Below are positions 46,901 through 54,679 of a stretch of 64,000 bases of DNA, piece after piece (position 1 is the stretch's first letter; each line of letters opens with the position of its first letter). The DNA is taken from contig NZ_JACKVK010000011.1 of NCBI RefSeq assembly GCF_025823185.1, forward strand, positions 62,615 to 126,614. The letters run 5' to 3'. This stretch comes from Mycobacterium yunnanensis. Lineage in GTDB: Bacteria > Actinomycetota > Actinomycetes > Mycobacteriales > Mycobacteriaceae. The position numbers and the translations under genes are program-made. Under the pieces are notes generated by a model, which saw nothing but the letters and a program-made list of their open reading frames with translations, was not told the origin of the DNA and made no database searches.

Positions 46901-47249
46901 TGGCGGCCGGGTCGATACCGGCGTGTTCGATGGCTTCCCACGCGGTTTCCAGAAGCAGGCGCTGCTGGGGGTCGATCGCAATCGCTTCGCGCTCGCTGAT
47001 GCTGAAGAAGTCGGCGTCGAAACCGGCGACGTCGTCGATGAACGCGCCCCACTTGGAGACCGACCGGCCCGGCACGCCGGGCTCCGGGTCGTAGTACTCC
47101 TCGGCGTCCCAGCGATCCAGTGGCACCGTGGTCACGGCGTTCACGCCGCGCATCAGCGCAGCCCACAGACCCGCTGGCGAATCGATGCCACCGGGAAGTC
47201 GGCACCCCATGCCGATCACGGCGATTGGGGAGACCGGTGTCTCTGCCAC
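40956..47249 (-). CDS. MAS/Pks5-type single-module polyketide synthase
   Basis: 2097 residues in the order KS-AT-DH-ER-KR-ACP, the reducing iterative architecture of mycocerosic acid synthase. KS: TVDSACSSSL (Cys 178), EAHGTGTPVGDP, NFGHGQ. AT: GHSMGEVAAA and a VASHS segment resembling methylmalonyl-specific domains. DH: HQVHGVAALPGTAYCEMAL. ER: SATGGVGQAAVAIA. KR: VVTGGLGGLGLFLAEKMA and a Tyr in GAYAAANSW. ACP: SEYGLDSLGTLELR. It should make a methyl-branched fatty acid from a FAAL-supplied starter. GTG 47249 is chosen (GGAGAGG about 9 nt upstream); the frame opens at 47279. Confidence 0.95.
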   Translation of the reverse strand: MAETPVSPIAVIGMGCRLPGGIDSPAGLWAALMRGVNAVTTVPLDRWDAEEYYDPEPGVPGRSVSKWGAFIDDVAGFDADFFSISEREAIAIDPQQRLLLETAWEAIEHAGIDPAAIASSLTGVFMGMTHQDYQLLAADANAVEGPYGFTGSNFSLASGRIAYHLGVHGPAFTVDSACSSSLLAVHMACRSLDAGESDMALAGGVSIMLEPRKMSSGSAQGMLSATGTCHAFDVHADGFVSGEASAVLLLKRLDDALADGDDVLAVIRGTAANQDGHTVNIATPSRDAQTKVYEAALAAGGVDAATIGMVEAHGTGTPVGDPIEFASLAAVYGKTGPVALGSVKTNFGHGQSASGAVGLMKAILSLQHGVVPKNLHFTSMPDEIASIESNLFVPTEETPWPVAGDHPRRAAVSSYGLSGTNVHAVLEQAPAGAPTRTVDAGTDPERATGPHLFPLSATTPDELRRTAGRIADWVENGSDDVDLADLAYTLARRRAHRPVRTVVIATDRAELVERLRAVAEGDDPYEAAVDKGQRGPVWVFSGHGSQWAGMGKALLASEPVFADTVARIEPLIAAESGFSVTEAMTSDEVVTGMDNVQPTVFAVQVALAATMKSHGVVPGAVIGHSMGEVAAAVVSGALSLEDGVKVICRRSRLMATLDGSGAMASVELPAQQVLSELAARGVNDVVLSVVASPQSAVVGGAKESVRKLAAEWEARGIMAREIAVDVASHSPQVDPILDELTEALADLTPNEPTVPYYSSTLYDPRDPADFDAYYWADNLRHAVRFAAAVQAALEDGYRVFGELSPHPLLTYAVDQNARSLDVRMAALASLRREQEMPHGLRDFVAALHGAGAAIDFAALWPVGALVDAPLPTFHHPHLMLARDGQEQGASTLAVHPLLGAHVRLPEEPERHVWQADIGTDAQPWLADHQVHGVAALPGTAYCEMALSAARTVFGEASEARDIVFEELLLLEPHTPISAVASLTSDGETDFQVTTRLEGEEVRRATAVLHTADDSADAATYDVTALLAEHPVELTGAEMRDWYDARGIQYGPAFTGLTAAHTTEGPGGSVLAEVALPSSIRSQQGAYGIHPALLDVCFQAVGAHPDLHTDATGTLMLPLGVRRLRAHASTRNAHYCYVQLVSASAGSVEVDVEVLDEHGAVVLTVAGLRLGTGVSEQGLRDKRLDERLLTIDWRRQELPATDVVGHGHWLLISTSDESDMLAHQLADVLKAGEADVTAMTWSADGDHAANADLLHRTLTARQSAAVVVIQDPRAADADLVVDGADHVRHLVRVAKVLPDVAGEPPRFFVLTRGAQSVLPGETPNLAQGGLRGLVRVIGMEHPRMRPTQIDVDDATDVALVGAELLSLSDEDETAWRDGHYYTARLNVTPLQPEERHSTVVHPERDGMRLQIRTPGDLQSAELVAYERTAPGPGQIEVAVSASNLNFADVLVAYGRYPSFEGRMPQLGADFAGVVTAVGAGVTDHEIGDRVAGISATGAWCTFVTCDANLAVRIPAELPDATAAAVPSAHATAWYSLHNLARIGSGDKVLIHSATGGVGQAAVAIAQAAGAEIYATAGSPARRRMLADMGVTHVYDSRSTTFAEEIRRDTDGYGVDVVLNSLPGAAQRAGLELLTFGGRFVEIGKRDIYGDTKMGLFPFRRNLSFYAVDLALLTLVAPDTLRSLLEVVYQQIADGVLPPPQTTHYPLANGANAIRAMGAAEHTGKLVLDVPRTGQFAAVVPAERAPAFRADGAYVVTGGLGGLGLFLAEKMAAAGCGRIILNGRSAPKPETQRAIERLRKGGTEVEVILGDVSEAETATRMVAAATATGIPLRGVLHAAAVIEDATLANITDELIDRDWAPKAAGAWRLHEATATASLDWFCLFSSAAAMVGSPGQGAYAAANSWVDSFARWRRAHDLPAQVVAWGAWAQIGAGQAMADNDGMAIAPEDGAYAFDTLMRHTRVYSGYAPVAGAAWLTAFAQTSPFAEAFASMGQDRSGSSEFLEELRLLPREEWAARVRRLISEEMSLILRRSVDADRPLSEYGLDSLGTLELRTRLESETGVRIGSTDVTTVRGLAERLSEMIAADLDVDSAQPAVSP

Positions 47250-48043
47250 GTACTTCACCCTCTCCAAGGAACGAACCAAGGCTCCCGACTCGGTTGTACT
47301 GCATGAAGACGTCGGTCCCTGGCGCGGTGGATCAGTTGTGTGACCTTTCCATGTGCACCTGGGCTGACTATTGACGAGGAGTTCCGGACCAGCAAACCGA
47401 ACTTTAAGTACGAACCATTAGTACGAAAAGTTTTGGCAAATCCGTTACCGCCCTTTCCAAGTCAACATTCTCCGGACGGGACACTACACCGACAGCTACC
47501 TATTCGTCCCAACAACCTCGTTTAGCCGCATACGCAGCGGAAATGCCGTTTATTGACGCACACGTACGTTGTTAGCGACCTTGTCCTGGTGTCTTTAATG
47601 TTTCGCCGCGTCGAAAACTAGCAAACACATTTAGCGCCTAGGCAAATGTGACGTTGCGCATTGTCACCACCACGCCGGACCGGGCCTCCGTGGTTAACCG
47701 TACGTTCATACTCCCAGCGTGAGATGTCCCCATGCGCCGCGATAGGTGACCGCACGGTTACGACGACGCGGTCATCGAGGGTCGGCGAGGTCGAACCAAG
47801 ATGTGCCAGGGTGAACATTCTGGCTACTCTGACACCGATTGCGACAATGGCATCTGACGTAACTCTGGCAACATCTGTGAACTCTTGCGTACGGAATCGA
47901 CCGATCTAGGGCTTCCGAGGGGCCGTATTGGCCCAAAGCCGTTGCATCACAAGGGAACCAATGCGACAACGCCCGTTGTCGTCGTGGCGGGCCTTCACGG
48001 GCGCCGGGCGAAAATTAGGGAACGAATCAACCGTGCGACTTAG
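47250..48043. other. Long A+T-richer non-coding region upstream of the PKS
   Basis: Almost 800 bp without a credible gene between the PKS start and the lipL end. It is visibly richer in A+T than its surroundings, especially 47380-47660. It holds a direct repeat of AGTACGAA at 47407-47414 and 47420-47427 and the inverted repeat GTGAC-N10-GTCAC (47648-47667). This is a probable control region for the PKS operon and a candidate Lsr2/xenogeneic-silencing target. Confidence 0.6.
47407..47427. repeat. Direct repeat AGTACGAA x2, 13-bp period
   Basis: Two exact 8-bp copies at a 13-bp period, about 160 bp upstream of the PKS start. Possible activator or repressor site. Confidence 0.5.
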
Positions 48044-49339
48044 TCACACCGCGGCGGAGAGCCCGGAGAATGGTGCGCCGAGGTTTGCCACGGCGTTAAA
48101 CCCCTCCTTGCGGGCTCGGAAAACACCTCGCCTGATCATTGCGGCGGTGGCGACGAAACCCGCCTGGTCGCTGACCAGCAGCGGGGTCAGCAGGCGGTTG
48201 TGTACGAAACCGAAGGCCATCCCGCTGTGCGGGTCGGCCCATCCCAGGGATCCGCCGAGACCGACGTGACCAAAACCGGGCAGGACGCCCCCCAGCGGCA
48301 GTCCGTGGTACCCGAGATGGAACGACAGCGGCATGATCAGGCCGGCGTCGGGATGCAGGCTCGGACGCCCGCTCAGCGTGGCCGCCAGCTCGGTCGACAG
48401 GTACTGGGTGCCGTCGATGCGGCCACCGTTGGCGATGGCCCCGTACATCCGAGCCAACCCCCTGGCGGTGGCGACTCCGTTGGCGGCCGGCAGTTCGGTG
48501 TCGAGCAAGGAGATGTCACCCTGCACGGTGGCCTTCATGCCGGGGAAGTACATCGACCCCAATCCGCCCGAGAACGGCAGCGACGCGATGTGGGGAGTGA
48601 CGAAGTTGACCAGCGGATTCTGAAACCTGCTCTGGGGCCCAATGATTCGAGCCGGCTGGGTGGGAGCGTCGGCGGGCGGCCTGCCCAAGTGGATGCCGTC
48701 GACGTCGAGCGGCTCGGCCAGCTCGGTGCGAAACAGTTCCCGCATGCCGCGACCGGTGACCGCACGCGCCAGCCCCGACATCAGCCAGCCGTAGGTCAGC
48801 GCGTGATAGGACGGTTTGCCCTTGAACCATCCCATGGGGGCCGCGGCCATCCGATCCTCCATCAGGAGGTGGTCCATCAGGTCGGCGCCGCTGGCGCCGT
48901 TCAGTTGGGACAGGCCGGCTCGGTGTCGCATCAGCTCCCGCACGGTGACGTTGCCCTTGCCCTTGGCAGCGAAGGCCGGCCAGTACCGGGCCACGGGGGC
49001 GTCGTACTCGATCAGGCCGCGATCGGCGAGCCGGTGGATGACGGTGGAGGCCATCCCCTTCGTCGCCGAGAACACCATCGCGCCCGTGTCGGCGGTCCAC
49101 GGCCTCGTTCCCCGGCGGTCAGTCCACCCGGTCCACACGTCCACGACGGGTTGCCCGTCGAGGTAAATGCAGAGAGCACCACCACCGAAGCGTTTGCCTG
49201 GAAAGAGACCCCCGAAGGCGCGCACCGCAAGGCTGAAATTGGGATCCGCCACGCCGCGGACCCCGTGGGGAAGCGCCGCGCCGCGCTCGCCGCCGATGGC
49301 TGGAATCACGATGAACGAAATTACTCTCACCGCGGGCAA
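48044..49339 (-). CDS. lipL: Beta-lactamase-fold esterase LipL
   Basis: Up to 431 residues of the serine hydrolase/class C beta-lactamase-like family. The catalytic Ser-x-x-Lys is in MVFSATKGMAS, with the tyrosine in the region SYHALTYGWLMSG, and a C-terminal GGSLGWADP. FGGGALCIYLDGQPVVDVWTGW is the typical N-terminal strand pair. Homologue of Rv1497. The start is uncertain: the TTG at 49339 opens the frame, and GTGs a few to about 30 codons further in are possible. Confidence 0.9.
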   Translation of the reverse strand: MPAVRVISFIVIPAIGGERGAALPHGVRGVADPNFSLAVRAFGGLFPGKRFGGGALCIYLDGQPVVDVWTGWTDRRGTRPWTADTGAMVFSATKGMASTVIHRLADRGLIEYDAPVARYWPAFAAKGKGNVTVRELMRHRAGLSQLNGASGADLMDHLLMEDRMAAAPMGWFKGKPSYHALTYGWLMSGLARAVTGRGMRELFRTELAEPLDVDGIHLGRPPADAPTQPARIIGPQSRFQNPLVNFVTPHIASLPFSGGLGSMYFPGMKATVQGDISLLDTELPAANGVATARGLARMYGAIANGGRIDGTQYLSTELAATLSGRPSLHPDAGLIMPLSFHLGYHGLPLGGVLPGFGHVGLGGSLGWADPHSGMAFGFVHNRLLTPLLVSDQAGFVATAAMIRRGVFRARKEGFNAVANLGAPFSGLSAAV

Positions 49340-49400
49340 CCCGATGCGTGTTTACCGATCCGTTAGCGAATCGACCGGTCCCGCTCCACCTCTGCGCCGG

Positions 49401-50369
49401 TCAGTACACGAGGTCGAGGATCTCCTGGGCGGCGAGCGCCGGGGTCAGCAGTCCGTCGCGCACGCGTTGCTCGACGTCGGCACGGACGGCCTTCACCCCG
49501 GCGTTGGAGGACACCTTGTCGAGCACGGCGTCGCGCACCATCGACCACATCCACTCGACCTGCTGGCGGCTTCTGCGGGCGTCGAACTCCCCCGCCTCGG
49601 TCAGCACCCGGCGGTGCTCCAGCACCGTCGCCCAGAGTTCGGCCAGCCCGGTGCCCTCGAGCGCACTGGCAGTGAGGACCGGTGGGCGCCACAGACTTTC
49701 GCCGGGGTAGAGCAACCTGATCGCACCGCTCAATTCGCGGGCGGCCGCCTTGGCCTCGGCGGCATGCCTGCCGTCGGCCTTGTTCACCACCACCACGTCG
49801 GCGAGTTCCAGGACGCCCTTCTTGATGCCTTGCAGCTGATCCCCGGTGCGCGCCAGCGTCAGGAACACGAAGGTGTCCACCATGTTGGCGACCGTCACCT
49901 CCGATTGGCCGACGCCCACCGTCTCGACGAGCACGACGTCGAACCCGGCCGCCTCCAGCAGCACGATCGTCTCGCGGGTGGCCTTGGCCACCCCGCCCAG
50001 GGTGCCCGAGGTCGGCGACGGCCGGATGTAGGCGTCGGGATGCACGGCCAGGCGGGCCATCCGCGTCTTGTCTCCGAGGATCGACCCACCCGTGCGCGTC
50101 GACGACGGGTCGACGGCGAGCACCGCCACCCGGTGGCCCTGGTCGATGAGGGACATCCCCAGCGCCTCGATGGTGGTCGACTTGCCCACCCCGGGCACGC
50201 CCGTGATGCCGACGTGCAGTGCCGAGCCGGCGTCGGGCATGAGGTCCATCAGCAGCCGCTGAGCGTCTTCCCGATGGTCGGCCCTCGTCGACTCGACCAG
50301 GGTGATCGCCCGCGGCAGCGCCGACCGATCGCCACCTCGGATGGCTGCTGCGAGCTCGGACGGATCCAT
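49401..50369 (-). CDS. meaB: Methylmalonyl-CoA mutase-associated GTPase MeaB
   Basis: 322-residue G3E-type GTPase that protects and reloads methylmalonyl-CoA mutase with adenosylcobalamin. The P-loop is GVPGVGKST; VLAVDPSSTRTGGSILGDKTRM and VVVNKADG are further family motifs. Its ATG directly follows the mutB stop (TAG-ATG), so it is translated with the mutase subunits. Homologue of Rv1496. Confidence 0.95.
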   Translation of the reverse strand: MDPSELAAAIRGGDRSALPRAITLVESTRADHREDAQRLLMDLMPDAGSALHVGITGVPGVGKSTTIEALGMSLIDQGHRVAVLAVDPSSTRTGGSILGDKTRMARLAVHPDAYIRPSPTSGTLGGVAKATRETIVLLEAAGFDVVLVETVGVGQSEVTVANMVDTFVFLTLARTGDQLQGIKKGVLELADVVVVNKADGRHAAEAKAAARELSGAIRLLYPGESLWRPPVLTASALEGTGLAELWATVLEHRRVLTEAGEFDARRSRQQVEWMWSMVRDAVLDKVSSNAGVKAVRADVEQRVRDGLLTPALAAQEILDLVY

Positions 50370-52628
50370 CTAGCCGAGGGTGCCGTAACCCAGCCGCTCG
50401 GCCAACTTCTCGAGAAGGCCGATCGCTGCGTCGGCGATCACCGTGCCCGGAGGGAAGATCGCAGTCGCGCCGGCGGCGTACAGCTCGTCGAAGTCACCGG
50501 GGGGAATCACACCGCCGACGACGACCATGATGTCCGGGCGCCCCGCGTCGGCCAGGGCGTCCCGCAGCGCGGGCACCAACGTGAGGTGACCGGCGGCGAG
50601 CGAGGACACCCCGACGACGTGCACGTCGTTGTCGACCGCCTGGCGGGCGACCTCGTCGGGGGTGGAGAACAGTGAGCCCACGTCCACGTCGAACCCGATG
50701 TCGGCGAACGCCGTCGCAATCACCTTCTGGCCGCGGTCGTGGCCGTCCTGTCCCATCTTGGCGACCAAGATTCGCGGCCGCCTACCGTCGGCCTCGGCGA
50801 AGCGCTCGACCATGTCGGTGGCCGCGGAGACGTTTCGCACGTTGGAGCCCTTCCCCACCTCGTCGCGGTACACACCGGCGATGGTGCGAATCTCCGCCTG
50901 GTGGCGACCGTAGACCTTCTCCAGCGCGTCGGAGATCTCCCCGACGGACGCCTTGGCACGCGCCGCCGCGATCGCCAGCGCCATCAGGTTGTTCTCCAGC
51001 CCGTCTCCGTCGGACGCGCCTGCCGCCCTGGTCAGTTCCGCCAATACAGCCTGCGTCGCGGCGTCGTCCCGCTCACTGCGCAGCCGCTCGAGCTTGGCAA
51101 TCTGCTCGGCCCGGACCCGGCTGTTCTCGACCTTGAGGACCTCGACCTCCTGATCGGCGGACACCTGATACTTGTTGACGCCGATGACAGTCTGGGCCCC
51201 GGAGTCGATGCGCGCCTGGGTTCGGGCGGCGGCCTCCTCGATGCGCAGCTTCGGGATGCCCTCGTCGATGGCCCTGGCCATGCCACCGTGCTCGGCGACC
51301 TCGGCGATGTGGGCCCGTGCCTTCTCGGCGAGCTGATGGGTCAGCCACTCCACGTAGTACGACCCACCCCACGGGTCGATCGGCCGGGTGGTGCCGGACT
51401 CCTGCTGCAGCACCAACTGGGTGTTGCGGGCGATGCGCGCCGAGAAGTCGGTCGGCAGCGCGAGTGCCTCGTCGAGGGCGTTGGTGTGCAGTGACTGGGT
51501 GTGGCCTTGGGTGGCGGCCATCGCCTCGATGCACGTGCGGGCGACGTTGTTGAACGGGTCCTGAGCGGTCAGCGACCACCCCGAGGTCTGCGAGTGCGTG
51601 CGCAGCGACAGCGACTTGTCGTTCTTGGGATCGAACTGCGCGACCAGCTCACTCCACAGCAGTCGGCCGGCGCGAAGCTTGGCCACCTCCATGAAGAAGT
51701 TCATGCCGATACCCCAGAAGAAGGACAGTCGCGGCGCGAAGGAGTCGATGTCCAGACCGGCGGCCAACCCCGCCTTGATGTACTCCACGCCGTCGGCCAG
51801 GGTGTAGGCCAACTCGAGGTCGGCCGTCGCACCGGCTTCTTGGATGTGGTAGCCCGAGATCGAGATCGAGTTGTACTTGGGCATCTTGACGCTCGTGTAG
51901 CCGAAGATGTCGGAGATGATCCGCATCGAGGCCTCGGGTGGGTAGATGTAGGTGTTGCGGACCATGAACTCCTTGAGGATGTCGTTCTGGATGGTCCCGG
52001 CCAACTTCTCCGGCGGCACGCCCTGCTCCTCGGCGGCGGCGACGTAGAGCGCCAGGATCGGCAGCACCGCGCCGTTCATCGTCATCGACACCGACACCGA
52101 CGACAGGTCGATGCCGTCGAAGAGCTGGCGCATGTCGAGGATGGAGTCGATCGCCACCCCGGCCATGCCGACGTCGCCGGCGACCCGCGGGTGATCGGAG
52201 TCGTACCCCCGGTGGGTCGCCAGGTCGAAGGCGACCGAGAGTCCCTTCTGGCCGGCGGCGAGGTTGCGCCGGTAGAAGGCGTTGGACTCCGCGGCGGTGG
52301 AGAAGCCGGCGTACTGCCGGATGGTCCAGGGCTGGTTGACGTACATCGTCGGGTACGGACCGCGGACGAAGGGCGGAGCGCCTGGGAAGCTCTCCAGCGG
52401 GTACCCCGCCTCGACGACGGCGTCGCGGTCGGCCGCGACGTAGACCGGTTTGACGTTGACACCCTCGGGCGTCACCCAGTCGAGTTGGTCGGGGGTGTAG
52501 CCGTGCGCGGCCGCGGCCGCGGACACCAGCTCGTCGACGGCCTCGGTGCTCGCCGGTGCCGACGCGGTGCCGTCGCCGTGCAGTGGCACGTCGGCGAAGC
52601 TTCGAATCCCAGGGGTCACCGCGGTCAT
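50370..52628 (-). CDS. mutB: Methylmalonyl-CoA mutase large subunit
   Basis: 752 residues. The N-terminal barrel binds the CoA substrate (PFVRGPYPTMYVNQPWTIRQYAGFS; QTSGWSLTAQDPFNN). The C-terminal cobalamin domain has DGHDRG, S-x-L and GG motifs (KMGQDGHDRGQKVIA; VVGGVIPP), so B12 binds base-off with the His ligand. It interconverts methylmalonyl-CoA and succinyl-CoA. Starts 1 nt after the mutA stop. Confidence 0.97.
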   Translation of the reverse strand: MTAVTPGIRSFADVPLHGDGTASAPASTEAVDELVSAAAAAHGYTPDQLDWVTPEGVNVKPVYVAADRDAVVEAGYPLESFPGAPPFVRGPYPTMYVNQPWTIRQYAGFSTAAESNAFYRRNLAAGQKGLSVAFDLATHRGYDSDHPRVAGDVGMAGVAIDSILDMRQLFDGIDLSSVSVSMTMNGAVLPILALYVAAAEEQGVPPEKLAGTIQNDILKEFMVRNTYIYPPEASMRIISDIFGYTSVKMPKYNSISISGYHIQEAGATADLELAYTLADGVEYIKAGLAAGLDIDSFAPRLSFFWGIGMNFFMEVAKLRAGRLLWSELVAQFDPKNDKSLSLRTHSQTSGWSLTAQDPFNNVARTCIEAMAATQGHTQSLHTNALDEALALPTDFSARIARNTQLVLQQESGTTRPIDPWGGSYYVEWLTHQLAEKARAHIAEVAEHGGMARAIDEGIPKLRIEEAAARTQARIDSGAQTVIGVNKYQVSADQEVEVLKVENSRVRAEQIAKLERLRSERDDAATQAVLAELTRAAGASDGDGLENNLMALAIAAARAKASVGEISDALEKVYGRHQAEIRTIAGVYRDEVGKGSNVRNVSAATDMVERFAEADGRRPRILVAKMGQDGHDRGQKVIATAFADIGFDVDVGSLFSTPDEVARQAVDNDVHVVGVSSLAAGHLTLVPALRDALADAGRPDIMVVVGGVIPPGDFDELYAAGATAIFPPGTVIADAAIGLLEKLAERLGYGTLG

Positions 52629-52629
52629 G

Positions 52630-54513
52630 TCAGGCCCCCAATCGGGTCAGCAGGGTGGACAGCGCCGCGATCGCGTCGATCTTCGCGGTCAGGTACTCGT
52701 CGGGACGGTGCTCGGCCGGGGCGTCGCCCATGGCCTTCTCGGGACCGGCCAGGTAGACGTGCGAAACACCCGCGGCCCGAGCGGCTTTCACCACCTCGGC
52801 CGCCTCGGCTGCGTAGCGGGCGTCGGTGCCGCAGACGACGACCGCCGCCGGGTTGCCGGCCTCGTCGACGGCTTGGGCCACGCCCGCCCCGGTGACCGTC
52901 CCGGGGTTGACGGTCTCCACCCCGCCTGCGGCCAACAGGTTGGCGGCGAAGGAGGTACGAACGTTGTGTTCGGCCAACGGCCCCACGGGCAGCAGCAGCG
53001 CGCGCGGCCGAACGCCGTGCGTGGCGAGGTAGGTGTCGGAGCGGTCGCGCAGGGCCTCGAAGCCCGCCGCGTAGCGCGCCACCGAGGACGCCGTCGACGA
53101 CGCATCCGACGGCGGCAGCGGGGCCTCGGCGAGGTTCGGGTACCCGTTGACCCCGGTCAGCGCCGTGCGTCGGTGCGCGAGGTCGTCGCCGCGTGCGGCG
53201 CGCACCCGGCCGATCTGCTCGGCGACGTGGTCGGCCGCGTCGGCGAAACCACCCCGCGCCTCCACGTCCTGGACGTGTCGCCAGGCCTCCTCGGCGAGCC
53301 GACCGGTCAGGTCCTCGACGAACCAGGAGCCGCCTGCGGGGTCGAGCACTCGGCCCAGGTGTGACTCCTCCAGCAGCAACAGCTGGGTGTTGCGCGCCAT
53401 TCGGCGCGCGAAAGTCCTTGCTGCGCCGGGCAACCCGCCAGGAATTGCACTGTCGAACTCGAGCACCTGGACGGTGTCCGCACCTCCCACGCCCGCCCCG
53501 AAGGCGCCCAGCGTGGTGCGCAACATGTTCACCCAGGGGTCGCGCTGGGACAGCATGGCCCGCGAGGTCACGGCGTGGACGGTGGCCGCCCCCGCCTCGG
53601 GGTGGCCGAGTACCTCGGCCACCCGGGCCCACAGCTGACGCGCGGCCCGCAGTTTGGCGATGGTCATGAACTGGTCGGCGTCGGCGGCGAAGCGAAACGA
53701 GATCTGGGCGAGCGCATCCGGCGTGGCGACGCCGCCGTCGCTCAGGAGTCGCAGGTAGGCCACCCCGGCCGCGATGGCTCCGGCCAGCTCCCACGAGGCG
53801 CTGGCACCGAGGTCGTGCAGGCCGGCTCCGTCGACGGTCACCGCGCGGACGCCGCCGCCGTACCCCGAGGCGGAGGCGGCGGTCGCGACGACCTCGTCAG
53901 CGCTGGGTGCGGCACGGTGGGTCAGCACCGCGGTGAGCGGGTCGGCCCCGAGGTCGACCGACAGGCGTCGGCGTTTCTCGTCGTCGAAACCCGACACCAG
54001 CGACAGAACGGCGTCGGCGGCGGCGGCGTAGTCCGTGCCGGATTCCACGATCATCGGGACGAGGTCGAGGAACACCCCCTCCAGCAACCGGTCGAGGTCG
54101 GCCACCTCGACGCCCCCCGCCTCGGATGGTCCTACTCGCAGTACCAACGCGCTGACGCCGTCGACCAGTGCGCCGAGCACCGCGTCGTTGCCGTCGGACA
54201 CGGATTGCCCGTCGGCCGGGAAGGACTCGGCCACCTTCCATCCGGACCTGACGTCGCGGTGGGCGTCGCCCCCGCGGACGAAGGGCCACCGACCGGGCAG
54301 CGGTGGTTCGGGGAGTGCGTCCCCTGCGGTGTACAGCGGGCGGATCGGGAAGCCCTCGTAGGTGGGTGAGTCCAGGAGTCGCTCGGGTTCGGGACCCAGC
54401 TCGGCGGGCTCCGTGCGGCGGCTCTTGGCCAAGACGCCCGCGACGGACACGCGCCACTGGTCACGGTCCCGCTCGGCCGTGCCGAGACTCGAACTGGACA
54501 CCTGTTCGGACAC
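52630..54513 (-). CDS. mutA: Methylmalonyl-CoA mutase small subunit
   Basis: About 627 residues. The barrel domain is recognisable (PLYTAGDALPEPPLPGRWPFVRGG), but the C-terminal B12 domain lacks the DxHxxG motif present in MutB, as is normal for the non-catalytic subunit. The GTG at 54513 is preferred because GGGGAG stands 6 nt upstream; an ATG six codons earlier is possible. First gene of the mutA-mutB-meaB operon. It may influence methylmalonyl-CoA supply to the nearby PKS. Confidence 0.94.
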   Translation of the reverse strand: MSEQVSSSSLGTAERDRDQWRVSVAGVLAKSRRTEPAELGPEPERLLDSPTYEGFPIRPLYTAGDALPEPPLPGRWPFVRGGDAHRDVRSGWKVAESFPADGQSVSDGNDAVLGALVDGVSALVLRVGPSEAGGVEVADLDRLLEGVFLDLVPMIVESGTDYAAAADAVLSLVSGFDDEKRRRLSVDLGADPLTAVLTHRAAPSADEVVATAASASGYGGGVRAVTVDGAGLHDLGASASWELAGAIAAGVAYLRLLSDGGVATPDALAQISFRFAADADQFMTIAKLRAARQLWARVAEVLGHPEAGAATVHAVTSRAMLSQRDPWVNMLRTTLGAFGAGVGGADTVQVLEFDSAIPGGLPGAARTFARRMARNTQLLLLEESHLGRVLDPAGGSWFVEDLTGRLAEEAWRHVQDVEARGGFADAADHVAEQIGRVRAARGDDLAHRRTALTGVNGYPNLAEAPLPPSDASSTASSVARYAAGFEALRDRSDTYLATHGVRPRALLLPVGPLAEHNVRTSFAANLLAAGGVETVNPGTVTGAGVAQAVDEAGNPAAVVVCGTDARYAAEAAEVVKAARAAGVSHVYLAGPEKAMGDAPAEHRPDEYLTAKIDAIAALSTLLTRLGA

Positions 54514-54665
54514 TGTTGACTCCCCTGTCATCGACCTTGATGCAGCGTGTGACTTGACAACTGTCCAACAGGCTAAATGATCGCGGTCACGGCGCTAACC
54601 CACGGGCGCGACGCTACTGACGGGTAGCTCCGTCGCGTCGGCTCGTGGGCCCGCCTGAGGACCCG

Positions 54666-54671
54666 TACTCT
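54666..54671 (+). promoter_or_regulatory. Candidate -10 element (TACTCT) for the TVP38/DedA-like gene
   Basis: TACTCT ends 8 nt before the GTG at 54680. Confidence 0.35.
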
Positions 54672-54679
54672 CGGAAGAC

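Noticed and set aside
44706..47306. Long plus-strand frame opposite the PKS
   Set aside because: Shadow of the KS-AT-DH coding sequence; Arg/Gly/Val-rich and without motifs.
47647..47668. Possible CRP-type site TGTGA...TCAC
   Set aside because: The half sites are separated by about 12 nt rather than 6, so it does not fit a CRP operator; kept only as an inverted repeat.
47618..47969. Small open frames in the region upstream of the PKS
   Set aside because: No ribosome-binding site, no mycobacterial codon pattern (no strong G/C third position) and no recognisable protein features.
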